DNA from: an uncultured bacterium | GTDB lineage: Bacteria > Verrucomicrobiota > Lentisphaeria > Victivallales > UBA1829 | Reading direction: 5' to 3' | NCBI GenBank assembly: GCA_900549415.1 | Contig: URNX01000009.1 | Location: 1 to 64,000 of the forward strand | Length of the DNA: 64,000 nucleotides | Shown here: positions 9,188-17,366 of the stretch, piece after piece | How positions within the stretch are numbered: the stretch's first letter is position 1 | Layout of the letters: every line of letters starts with the position of its first letter | Notes under the pieces: generated by a model | What the model was told of the DNA's origin: nothing | Database searches by the model: none | The model's input: the letters and a program-made list of their open reading frames with translations, nothing else | Translations under genes and position numbers: made by a program

Positions 9188-10447
9188 ATGAACAGAACGG
9201 AACGGATGTTTGAAGATGCGTGCTCCATCTATGCGGAACACGGAGTCGACGTAAAAGAGGCTCTGCGCAAGCTCGACTCGGCAACGGTCGGAATTCATGC
9301 GTGGCAGGGCGACGACGTCGTCGGTTTTGAAAACACCGGACATGCACTCACCGGAGGCTGTCAGGTCACAGGAAACTATCCCGGACGCGCCCGCACTGCG
9401 GAGGAACTCCGCCAGGATCTCGATGAAGCGCTCGCCATGATTCCGGGACCGAACAAAATTGTCCTTCAGGGACACGAAGTCGACTCCATGATTCCGGGAT
9501 GCGACCGCGATGCATTCACTATCGAAAACTTCTCCGGCTGGGCGGAGTGGGCCGCCGCGCGCAAACTCGGGCTCGACATCGCCCCCGCGTTCTACTCGCA
9601 CCCGAAGCTGGACCACGGTCTCTCCCTTTCACACCCAGACGCAGAAATCCGCAGATTCTGGATTGACCATGGCAAGGCCTGCCGCCGCATCGCCGCGGAA
9701 TTCGCCCGACGCACCGGCGTCCGCTCCGTCTGCAACTTCTGGGCGCCAGACGGATTCAAAGACACCCCCGCCGACCGTCTCGCTCCGCGCCGCCGTCTCA
9801 TGGAAAGCCTCGACGAAATCTTCGCCGACCCCGTCGATTCCGCACTCGTGCTCGACGCCGTTGAATCCAAACTCTTCGGCATCGGAACCGAAAGCTGCAC
9901 CGTCGGCTCCCACGACTTCTATCTCACCTATGCGGCAAAACACAACAAGGCGATCTGCCTCGACATGGGACACTTCCACCCGACCGAATCCATCGCCGAC
10001 AAGCTCTCCGCGATCCTCGTTCAGCAGGGCAGCATTCTCCTTCACGTCAGCCGCGGAGTCCGCTGGGACAGCGACCACGTGATTGTCCAGAACGACGATC
10101 TCCTCAATCTCGGGCGCGAAATCGCCGCCTGCGGAACCGGAAACATCGAAATCGGGCTGGATTACTTCGACGCCACCATCAACCGCGTCGGCGCATGGGT
10201 CATCGGAGCACACAACATGCGCAAAGCACTTCTCCGCGGCTTTCTCGAACCTGCGGAGGAAATCAAAGCCGCCGAAGCCGCATGGGATCTCACCGCACGC
10301 CTTGCGCTTCAGGAAGAGGCGAAAACGCTTCCCTGGAACGCGGTCTGGAACTTCTACTGCGAACAGCATGGAATCCCCTCCGTATCCGCAATTCTGACCC
10401 GCATCCGGGACTACGAAAGACGTGTTCAGTTTCCGCGCGGAAACTGA
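9188..10447 (+). CDS. rhaA: L-rhamnose isomerase
   Basis: Converts L-rhamnose to L-rhamnulose in the cytoplasm. The 419-residue protein shows the family signature GIHAWQGDDVVGFE near residue 35, GCQVTGNYPG, and metal/substrate residues in NFWAPDGFKD, CLDMGHFHPTE and LLHVSRGVRWDSDHV. The length matches RhaA. A GAAAGGAAA ribosome site precedes the ATG. The mutarotase upstream supports a deoxy-sugar role. No rhamnulokinase or aldolase lies in the window. A strong bidirectional terminator follows. Confidence 0.93.
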   Translation: MNRTERMFEDACSIYAEHGVDVKEALRKLDSATVGIHAWQGDDVVGFENTGHALTGGCQVTGNYPGRARTAEELRQDLDEALAMIPGPNKIVLQGHEVDSMIPGCDRDAFTIENFSGWAEWAAARKLGLDIAPAFYSHPKLDHGLSLSHPDAEIRRFWIDHGKACRRIAAEFARRTGVRSVCNFWAPDGFKDTPADRLAPRRRLMESLDEIFADPVDSALVLDAVESKLFGIGTESCTVGSHDFYLTYAAKHNKAICLDMGHFHPTESIADKLSAILVQQGSILLHVSRGVRWDSDHVIVQNDDLLNLGREIAACGTGNIEIGLDYFDATINRVGAWVIGAHNMRKALLRGFLEPAEEIKAAEAAWDLTARLALQEEAKTLPWNAVWNFYCEQHGIPSVSAILTRIRDYERRVQFPRGN

Positions 10448-10470
10448 ACTTCATCCGTTCATAAACGGAA

Positions 10471-10514
10471 AAGGGCTCTGCCGGATTCGATTCGGCAGAG
10501 CCCTTGAATTTTTT
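10471..10514. terminator. Bidirectional rho-independent terminator between rhaA and typA
   Basis: A perfect 13-bp stem (AAGGGCTCTGCCG with its complement, 10471-10483 and 10493-10505) has a 9-base loop. A T-run follows on the plus side, and TTTTCC on the minus side, so it can serve both convergent genes. Confidence 0.9.
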
Positions 10515-10531
10515 CTGTTGAACAGAGAGGA

Positions 10532-12343
10532 TTAATCCTCTTTTGACTTGGCGTTGCGCTGACGGCGGCGTTCCAGCTCGGTGAGAAGTTTCTTGCGGAG
10601 ACGGATGTTCTTCGGCGTAACTTCAACATATTCGTCGTCCGCGATGTATTCCAGAGCCTCTTCCAGACTCATCTTCTGCGCGGGAGCAATCTTGAGGTTG
10701 CGGTCGGAACCGGCGGCGCGCATGTTGGAAAGGTGCTTTTCGCGCTGTGCGTTGACTTCAATATCGCCTTCCTTGCAGTGCTCGCCGAGGATCATGCCCT
10801 CGTAGGTGTCCGTTCCGGGATCGATGAAGAAGGTTCCGCGCTGCTGCAGACCGTCGATCGCGTAGGGAATCGCCTTGCCGGTTCCCATGCTGATGAGCAC
10901 ACCGTTGGTTCTCTGCGGGATATCGCCCTTGAACGGAGCGTATTCGCAGAAGCGGTGCGACATGATGGCTTCACCGGCGGTCGCGGTCATAACCTTGCTG
11001 CGCAATCCGATCAGACCGCGGGTCGGAATCTTGAACTCGAGAAGCTGGCGGCTCATATGCTGTTCCATCTTGATCATCTCGCCGCGGCGGACGCCGACAA
11101 GCTCGATGACCTTTCCGGCGGAACCGTCGGGAACGTCAACCGTCAGGGTTTCGATCGGCTCGCATTTCACGCCGTCGATCTCTTTGTAAATGACGTGCGG
11201 CTGGGTAATGGTGAGCTCATAACCCTCGCGGCGCATGTTTTCGATCAGAATGGAGATGTGAAGAACGCCGCGTCCGCTGACCTTGAAGCCGTCGTTGAGT
11301 TCCTCGACGCGCAGAGCGACGTCGCGCTCCGCTTCCTTGAGAAGACGCTCGCGGATGTGGCGGCTGCTGATGAATTTGCCTTCCTTGCCGAAGAACGGGG
11401 AGTCGTTGACGCGGAAGACCATTGAAATTGTGGGCTCGTCGATCGCGATCGGGGGCATGGCTTCTGGAGTGTTGGCGTCGGCAATCGTGTCGCCGATATC
11501 AATGCCCTCAATGCCGACAATTGCGCAGATATCGCCGCATTCGACCTGGGAAACAGTCTTGCGCTCAATGCCTTCGAAGGTGTAAACCTGTTTGATGGCT
11601 GCGGGAACGACTTTGCCGTCGCGCTTCACAACGACGATGGGCTCGGATGTGTTGAGCACGCCGCGGTGGACACGACCGATACCGATACGGCCGACATAGT
11701 CGTTGTAGTCGAGCGTGGTGACCTGCATCTGGAGCGGACCTTCGTTCATCGGGGGCGCGGGGATGCAGTCGATCATCGCATCCATGAGGGGAAGAATCGA
11801 GTCGCGCTTGCCGTGTTCGAGGTCGGTGGTCGCCCAGCCGCTGCGTCCGCTGGCGTAGAGAAGCGGGAATTCGAGCTGTTCGTCATCCGCGCCGAGGTCG
11901 ATGAAGAGATCGAAGATATCGTTGTGGACCTCATTCGGGCGGGCGTCTGGACGGTCGATCTTGTTGATGACGACGATCGGTTTGAGTTTCAGTTTCAGCG
12001 CCTTGTCGAGCACGAAACGTGTCTGGGGAAGCGGACCTTCGGCGGCGTCGACGAGGAGGATCACACCGTCCGCCATGTTCAGCACGCGCTCAACCTGTCC
12101 GCCGAAATCGCTGTGTCCCGGGGTGTCGATGATGTTGATTTTCGTGTTGCGGTAGCGCACGCTGATGTTTTTTGCCAGAATTGTGATGCCTCGTTCGCGT
12201 TCGAGATCGTTGCTGTCGAGGAAGCACTCGTGCATTTCCTGATTTTCGCGGAAGAGTTTGGACTGTTTGATGATCTCGTCAACGAGGGTTGTCTTGCCAT
12301 GGTCGACGTGTGCGATAATGGCGATGTTTCTGATGTTCTGCAT
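10532..12343 (-). CDS. typA: Translational GTPase TypA/BipA
   Basis: Ribosome-binding GTPase needed for ribosome assembly and stress growth. The 603-residue protein has G1 AHVDHGKTT, the switch I segment RERGITI, G3 DTPGHSDFGG and G4 NKIDRPDARP, followed by EF-G-like domains and the TypA-specific C-terminal region (RGLIGLRS, DPGTDTYEGMILGEH). The length matches the family. It appears monocistronic, ending at the shared terminator; the 90 bases between it and the phosphoesterase gene are AT-rich and hold no gene. Confidence 0.97.
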   Translation of the reverse strand: MQNIRNIAIIAHVDHGKTTLVDEIIKQSKLFRENQEMHECFLDSNDLERERGITILAKNISVRYRNTKINIIDTPGHSDFGGQVERVLNMADGVILLVDAAEGPLPQTRFVLDKALKLKLKPIVVINKIDRPDARPNEVHNDIFDLFIDLGADDEQLEFPLLYASGRSGWATTDLEHGKRDSILPLMDAMIDCIPAPPMNEGPLQMQVTTLDYNDYVGRIGIGRVHRGVLNTSEPIVVVKRDGKVVPAAIKQVYTFEGIERKTVSQVECGDICAIVGIEGIDIGDTIADANTPEAMPPIAIDEPTISMVFRVNDSPFFGKEGKFISSRHIRERLLKEAERDVALRVEELNDGFKVSGRGVLHISILIENMRREGYELTITQPHVIYKEIDGVKCEPIETLTVDVPDGSAGKVIELVGVRRGEMIKMEQHMSRQLLEFKIPTRGLIGLRSKVMTATAGEAIMSHRFCEYAPFKGDIPQRTNGVLISMGTGKAIPYAIDGLQQRGTFFIDPGTDTYEGMILGEHCKEGDIEVNAQREKHLSNMRAAGSDRNLKIAPAQKMSLEEALEYIADDEYVEVTPKNIRLRKKLLTELERRRQRNAKSKED

Positions 12344-12433
12344 AAAACAATTCTTGGTTAAGGGTTGTAACGCCGTTTATTAAACCATTCAATATACACC
12401 GTTTTTTCAAAAAATCCAGTTTTTGAAAAAAAA

Positions 12434-13246
12434 TTACTTCACTTCCACTCTGCTGTGATGAAAAACGCCGTCCGCATATTCAATAACCGAATAGGCTCCG
12501 TTGCGCGTCAGCGAACCGCAGGAGGTCTCCCCGCGCCCCGTCGAATCAAGGTCGAAATAGGGGAAATGGATGTGCCCGCAGAGCACCAGATCAAGGCGCC
12601 CGCCGTTCAGAAAATCAACCGCTTCGCGCGTTCCGAAAAGCCGATGGCGGAACCCGTTCACCAGTCCGTGACGAATGCGGCGGAACGGAAAATGACAGAC
12701 CGCAACCAGCGGTTTCGTCCGGTCGATGCACTCGCGACGGATCAGCTCCTGCGACGCCTCGTCCAGAAACCCGCACGAAAGCAGCGGATTCGTCGGCCGC
12801 GCCGCATTGAACACCAGAAAACGCAGCGGCCCGGGATCAAACACGGAAGGATAGCCGTCAAGCGTCTGCCGCCCGTTCGTAAGCTCCTCCACAAAATTGC
12901 GGAGTGCATTCCGACACGCACGGTCGCGCACATAGGCGTCATGGTTGCCCGGAGAGAAAAGCAGCGGGATTCCGGATTCCGTCAGGGGCTTCAGATCGGC
13001 GAGCGCCTGCCGGAACTCCGACGGCTGCCCGCAGGTCGCGGCGTCGCCGGAAAACACGATCACATCCGGCGGACTGGCGAGGATCCGCTCCACCGCCGGC
13101 GCGATATTTGCGCGGAGAAAACTTTTCCTCCGGCGGAAAAACGAGTTCACCGCACCGACAATCCGTTTATCGAAGAAGCCGCCCGCCGTGCGCATCGGCT
13201 GCGCCTCGTGAATATCGGAAAAATGAACGATGCGGAACGGTTTCAT
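12434..13246 (-). CDS. Calcineurin-like metallophosphoesterase
   Basis: A 270-residue phosphoesterase with the full di-metal set: HFSDIH (8-13), FSGDA, PGNHDAY, CHFPF and CGHIHFPYF. Proteins of this kind include cyclic-nucleotide phosphodiesterases and UDP-diacylglucosamine hydrolases; the substrate cannot be told from sequence. It lacks a signal peptide. Its start overlaps the stop of the upstream unknown gene by 4 bases, placing it last in the nadD operon. Confidence 0.85.
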   Translation of the reverse strand: MKPFRIVHFSDIHEAQPMRTAGGFFDKRIVGAVNSFFRRRKSFLRANIAPAVERILASPPDVIVFSGDAATCGQPSEFRQALADLKPLTESGIPLLFSPGNHDAYVRDRACRNALRNFVEELTNGRQTLDGYPSVFDPGPLRFLVFNAARPTNPLLSCGFLDEASQELIRRECIDRTKPLVAVCHFPFRRIRHGLVNGFRHRLFGTREAVDFLNGGRLDLVLCGHIHFPYFDLDSTGRGETSCGSLTRNGAYSVIEYADGVFHHSRVEVK

Positions 13247-13911
13247 TGTGCCTTGTCCGCACGGAGAGCCGAAAGCACGTCAAACAGGATATCGCGCATC
13301 TGCGTCAGCGCATCCTCATGATCCTGACACTTCTGTTCGAGAAGCGGAGAGTGCGCATGCAGTTTGAACATCTCGCCCATAATCGTATTGATGTCCGCAA
13401 GCAGACGCTTGCAGAGCGCGATTTTGAGCGGACGCGTCCGGACGGGATCTTCCTGTTCGGAATCCATGTCGATAATGTCTCCGGAGCGCGCCATCATCTT
13501 CCCGTAAAGACAGAGAATGCGCATGGAGGGAATCGCCAGTTCGGGGTCGCGGACAACGGAGAAGAGAATGCTCCAGTCCCGGGCGAGCTGCGCCGCGCCG
13601 CGGAAGATCGGGCCGCACGGAGTCTTCTTCCAGTTGGCCTCGCTGCGCGTGGGATCTTCCTCGTCGTCCTCATCCTCGTCCTCCTCATCGCCCCGGTCGT
13701 ACGGGACGGGCCCGAGCCGGCTCCAGTCGCCGCCGGCGGGAGCGAGCTCGGGATGCTTCTGAATCCGCGTCATGATAACGCCGTCTTCATCGGGCAGGTC
13801 AATATACTTCGGCAGGTCGGCCGCATACGCGCAGACCCGCGCATCGTCCTTGCGCAGTTCGAGTTCCCAGTCGAACTCGTTCCATTTCTCTTTATCTGGA
13901 TTCTGAACCAT
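13243..13911 (-). CDS. Unknown protein with a strongly acidic linker
   Basis: A 222-residue protein I do not recognise. An N-terminal Trp/charged segment is followed by an acidic run near residues 75-86 (mostly Asp and Glu), and a helical C-terminal half (LARDWSILFSVVRD, ILCLYGKMMARSGD, LCKRLLADINTIMGEMFKL). There is no signal peptide or membrane helix, so it is probably cytoplasmic. Its ATG follows directly after the rsfS stop and its stop overlaps the phosphoesterase start, so it is a real operon member. Confidence 0.75.
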   Translation of the reverse strand: MVQNPDKEKWNEFDWELELRKDDARVCAYAADLPKYIDLPDEDGVIMTRIQKHPELAPAGGDWSRLGPVPYDRGDEEDEDEDDEEDPTRSEANWKKTPCGPIFRGAAQLARDWSILFSVVRDPELAIPSMRILCLYGKMMARSGDIIDMDSEQEDPVRTRPLKIALCKRLLADINTIMGEMFKLHAHSPLLEQKCQDHEDALTQMRDILFDVLSALRADKAQ

Positions 13912-14334
13912 TTACTGTCTCAGACGGGAAGCGACTATTTTCGCTTCCAACTTTTTGATGGCTTCGACCTTCGGAGCGTCTTTCCAGAGATCCTCGAGCT
14001 GATAAAGCTCACGGGATTCACGGGTGAAGACGTGAACCATGACATTTCCGAAGTCAACAATCATCCAATGGCTCTCGGGGGAACCGTCGACTTCTCCGCG
14101 CAGACCGTATTTCGTGCGGACATCACGGCGGATGCGCTCGGAAATCGCGCGCAGATGCGGATCGGAGGTTCCGGTGCAGATGACGAACTGATCCGCAATC
14201 GCGGAGTGTTCGGACATGTCGAGGCGGATAATATCGGTCGCCTTCCGGTCATACGCGATTTCCGCGCAGACTTCAGCGAGTTCGACGGGGGTAAGTTTCG
14301 GGAAGGACTTCTTCTCTTCCTGTTCAGTGCTCAT
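13912..14334 (-). CDS. rsfS: Ribosomal silencing factor RsfS
   Basis: Binds ribosomal protein uL14 and blocks subunit joining when nutrients are low. About 140 residues with the family pattern KATDIIRLDMSEHSAIADQF, FVICTGTSDPHLRAI and SHWMIVDFGNVMVHVF. I place the start at the ATG at 14334 because GAGGAG lies just upstream; it overlaps nadD by 11 bases. The nadD-rsfS pair is a widely conserved arrangement. Confidence 0.93.
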   Translation of the reverse strand: MSTEQEEKKSFPKLTPVELAEVCAEIAYDRKATDIIRLDMSEHSAIADQFVICTGTSDPHLRAISERIRRDVRTKYGLRGEVDGSPESHWMIVDFGNVMVHVFTRESRELYQLEDLWKDAPKVEAIKKLEAKIVASRLRQ

Positions 14335-14932
14335 ACAAGCTCCTCTGTTTGATATATTCCAGTACATTGCGATTCAGATATTTGCCGGCGTCTTTCCCGG
14401 TGCGCAGCGCCTCGCGGATTTCCGACGAGGAGATGCTGAATTCAGGCAGACCGCGGATGATGCCCGCATAGAGTTTTCCCGCCCATTCCGGCCCCCAGTG
14501 ATCCAGCAGATCCTCCATCGTCACCGGGTTTTCCGGACGCGGATAGGTGAGGACTTCATACTCGAAGACGATATCTCCGGGTCGGAACCATGAATAGAGC
14601 TGCGCCAGGCTGTCGGATCCGATCAGCAGCGCAATCGTATCATTCGGGAACTCCGCGGAAAGCAGATGCAGGGTCCGGATCGTGTAGGAGACTCCCTTCT
14701 CCCGTCCTTCGACATCGGAGACCGTGCAATGTTCCATCCCCTCAACCGCGAGCCGCGTCATTGCGAGCCGGTCTTCAAACGGGGCAATGGAAGCGTCCTG
14801 TTTGTGCGGCGGAATCCATGCGGGCGCGAAAATAATCTCGTCACCGAGTCCGCGCTCCAGAACAGCCTGCGCAAGCCGGGTGTGTCCGAGGTGAGGCGGA
14901 TTGAATGTCCCGCCGTAAAAAATCTTCTTCAT
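14324..14932 (-). CDS. nadD: Nicotinate-nucleotide adenylyltransferase
   Basis: NAD biosynthesis enzyme converting nicotinate mononucleotide and ATP to deamido-NAD. The 202-residue protein has the nucleotidyltransferase signature GGTFNPPHLGH at residues 8-18, IPPHK, the GSDSLAQLYSW segment and the late SSSEIREAL motif (ISSSxIR). First gene of a four-gene operon, with a promoter 30-58 bases upstream. Confidence 0.95.
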   Translation of the reverse strand: MKKIFYGGTFNPPHLGHTRLAQAVLERGLGDEIIFAPAWIPPHKQDASIAPFEDRLAMTRLAVEGMEHCTVSDVEGREKGVSYTIRTLHLLSAEFPNDTIALLIGSDSLAQLYSWFRPGDIVFEYEVLTYPRPENPVTMEDLLDHWGPEWAGKLYAGIIRGLPEFSISSSEIREALRTGKDAGKYLNRNVLEYIKQRSLYEH

Positions 14933-14961
14933 ATCCGTAATCCTGTTTTTCTGTCGGGAGC

Positions 14962-14990
14962 AATTTACTATGAAAACAGGAAATTGACAA
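14962..14990 (-). promoter_or_regulatory. Putative sigma70 promoter of the nadD operon
   Basis: On the minus strand TTGTCA (14990-14985) and TAAATT (14967-14962) are separated by 17 bp. Confidence 0.5.
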
Positions 14991-15048
14991 GTCGGAAAAC
15001 AAAATATTTTTTATTTTTTTATTTCAGAATCTATTTGAAACAAAAAGT

Positions 15049-15447
15049 TCAGGAGCTTTGAAACACTCTCCGGTTGAAGTAATCGGGAACATGATGAATG
15101 CGGATGGGGAAATAACGTCCGAAAAAGACTTCCACGAGGTCATGCCGGAAGGGGAACTCGCGGGTTCCGAATTTGCGTTTGAGTTCATGAACCGCGCGCC
15201 GCTGGCGGATCTGCTGTTCCGTGGTGTAATGAAGTCCGGGATGATACTCTTCTCCGCGCCAGCGTGTCGATTTGACTTCGACGAGCACGAATGTTTTTCC
15301 GTCCCGCATAAGCAGATCGATTTCCGCGCTGTGAAGTTTGAGATTGTGTTCGATCAGTTCATATCCGAGGGTAAATTCGAGGAAGCGTCTTGCCAGCCGC
15401 TCCCCTTCTCTCCCCAGCCGGATATGCGCCGCGGTTTTCTTCTTCAC
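15049..15447 (-). CDS. YraN-family (UPF0102) nuclease-fold protein
   Basis: A 132-residue protein of the restriction-endonuclease-like fold. Family marks are GREGERLARRFLE, the E-x-D...E-x-K core (SAEIDLLMRDGKTFVLVEVKST) and RQRRAVHELKRKF. The cellular role is unclear; relatives are linked to DNA processing. I choose a GTG at 15447, which sits two bases after the TGA of the LOG gene and behind GGAAG; a longer reading from 15492 would overlap the LOG gene by 43 bases and lacks a ribosome site. Confidence 0.85.
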   Translation of the reverse strand: MKKKTAAHIRLGREGERLARRFLEFTLGYELIEHNLKLHSAEIDLLMRDGKTFVLVEVKSTRWRGEEYHPGLHYTTEQQIRQRRAVHELKRKFGTREFPFRHDLVEVFFGRYFPIRIHHVPDYFNRRVFQSS

Positions 15448-15449
15448 AC

Positions 15450-16148
15450 TCAGTCTTCCAGCACAGTGGTGGAAATGCCGTGGCTGTGACACTCCTTGAT
15501 GTAGGCAAACGCTTCATCCGCGGAATCAACGACGCGGAACAGATCAAGATCCTCTTTGGAAATCATGCCGCTCTCAAGAAGACCGCCGCGGAACCACACA
15601 AGAAGAGGTTCCCAGAACTTACGCCCGACCAGTACGATCGGAACCCGGCGAACCTTATGAGTCTGAATCAGCGTCAGCGTCTCCGAAAACTCATCCAGCG
15701 TTCCGAAGCCGCCGGGATAAACCAGAAGAGCAACCGAATATTTCAGAAAACAGATCTTCCGCACAAAGAAATAACGGAAATCCAGACTCGCCGTCTGGTA
15801 CTGATTCGGATGCTGCTCCATCGGAAGCTCGATATTCAGTCCGACCGAAATTCCGCCGTTCTCAAACGACCCGCGGTTGCCGGCCTCCATGATGCCGGGG
15901 CCGCCGCCCGTCAGCACGCCGTAACCGGCTTTCGCAAGCAAAGCGCCGAGATGCCGCGCATCCTCGTAATCCGGCGTACCGGGCTGCGTACGCGCAGAAC
16001 CGAAAATCGTCACCAGCGGCCCCTGCTTCGACATCAGTTCAAAGGAATCGACAAGCTCTGCCATGATGCGGAATATCCGCCAGGGTTCCTCCCGCGTGTA
16101 ATCGGGGAATGTGCAGATCGGACCGGGATGTAACGATTCAGATGCCAT
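15450..16148 (-). CDS. LOG-family (TIGR00730-type) nucleotide phosphoribohydrolase
   Basis: A 232-residue Rossmann-fold protein with the LOG signatures GGGPGIMEAGNRG near residue 82 and PGGFGTLDE near 145, which bind nucleotide phosphate and carry the catalytic Glu. Relatives cleave AMP-type cytokinin or purine nucleotides to base and ribose-5-phosphate, and older annotations call them lysine decarboxylases by mistake. It lies 12 bases after the upstream unknown gene, with a GGAGAAATT ribosome site. Confidence 0.88.
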   Translation of the reverse strand: MASESLHPGPICTFPDYTREEPWRIFRIMAELVDSFELMSKQGPLVTIFGSARTQPGTPDYEDARHLGALLAKAGYGVLTGGGPGIMEAGNRGSFENGGISVGLNIELPMEQHPNQYQTASLDFRYFFVRKICFLKYSVALLVYPGGFGTLDEFSETLTLIQTHKVRRVPIVLVGRKFWEPLLVWFRGGLLESGMISKEDLDLFRVVDSADEAFAYIKECHSHGISTTVLED

Positions 16149-16160
16149 GAGAATTTCTCC

Positions 16161-17354
16161 TTACTCAAGCACTCCCAGACTGCGCAGGATGCGTTCCAGC
16201 TCCGCGCGCGGAAAGGCGTCCGGTTTGTATTGATACTTCGTATGCAGCTTCTTCACCGCCATGCTGCGCGCAAACGCCGGCGGAATCTCATCCGAAAGAT
16301 TCCGTTTCAGCTGCGCATCCAGCTCCCGCGCAAGAGACGCCGGAAGCATAGAACGGTATTTCCGGTAGAATTCCTCCGAAACACCGCTCAGCTTGTCATC
16401 GGAACGGTAGAAGTCATTTTTCGTTTTCGTATAAAGTTTCCACAGATCGGAATCGCTCAAACTCGCCTTGCGTTCATTGATCTCGTCCGGCGCATCATTT
16501 CCGTTCCCGCGGTAAACCGGACGCAGATCCGTCCGGCGCACACGCATGGCGAAATTGATCCGTTTCAGAAACTCGATATCCGCTTCCAGCCGCGTGGCGG
16601 CGTACTCCAGACAGCTCTCCGCATCCTTGTACGTCTTGCTTTTCACCAGCTTCCGGATATCCGCGTTGTCCCGTTTCGCGCGCATGGCAAAAAGCTTGCG
16701 CGCCAGATTGAGATACGCTCCGGCATGCCCCGTCAGGTCGAAATCGGCGGGAACTTTAATCCGATCAAGCGAAACTTTGCGGGCGATCTCCTGTCCCAGC
16801 TGCCGGAAACTCTCGATGCGCTCTTCATAACGCGCTTCAACCTCCTTGCGCAGACGGTTCTGCCGGATCGCGTCCCGGTAAATCTGGCGGAACAGATTTC
16901 CGTAGTGCAGAACCGCTTCGTATGTGCCGGATGACGGGTAGGGATTCTCAAAAGTGCCGGATTCGTAGGAGTAATTCAGACTGCGCAGGTATTTGATCTG
17001 GCTCCGCAGTTTTCCCGCGTATTCGCCGACCGTGCCGTCGCTCTTTTCCAGACCGCGGGTTCCGATGCCGCGAATCTGAATGCTGTCGATCAGCTTCCGC
17101 ATCAGCTCCTGAATCCGGATTTCCGGGATGCCGAGCTTGTCGGCGGACTGCTGAAGACGGAATGCGCGGTCGCTCGCCACCGTGATGCGCACGCGGTATT
17201 CGTCGCGGAATTTCGACTTCAAACCGTTTTTTTTGAGGTCGCTGTAAGACTTGTCGAGAAACTCGACGTCCGATTCGAAATCATCCAGCATGCCGAGCGC
17301 CCCCGCAAAAAACGGGAGCGCCAGCAGAAAACCGAGAAGCGGAAGTCTCATCAA
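16161..17354 (-). CDS. Secreted helical protein of unknown function
   Basis: A 397-residue protein with a typical signal peptide (MRLPLLGFLLALPFFAGAL). The rest is rich in charged residues and mostly helical (for example KLFAMRAKRDNADIRKLV and LELIRSLGV-like ends). I recognise no domain. It follows the polysaccharide deacetylase by 12 bases and precedes the LOG gene, so it is probably co-transcribed and periplasmic. A GGAGGCG ribosome site supports the start. Confidence 0.7.
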   Translation of the reverse strand: MMRLPLLGFLLALPFFAGALGMLDDFESDVEFLDKSYSDLKKNGLKSKFRDEYRVRITVASDRAFRLQQSADKLGIPEIRIQELMRKLIDSIQIRGIGTRGLEKSDGTVGEYAGKLRSQIKYLRSLNYSYESGTFENPYPSSGTYEAVLHYGNLFRQIYRDAIRQNRLRKEVEARYEERIESFRQLGQEIARKVSLDRIKVPADFDLTGHAGAYLNLARKLFAMRAKRDNADIRKLVKSKTYKDAESCLEYAATRLEADIEFLKRINFAMRVRRTDLRPVYRGNGNDAPDEINERKASLSDSDLWKLYTKTKNDFYRSDDKLSGVSEEFYRKYRSMLPASLARELDAQLKRNLSDEIPPAFARSMAVKKLHTKYQYKPDAFPRAELERILRSLGVLE

Positions 17355-17366
17355 CGCCTCCTTCCG

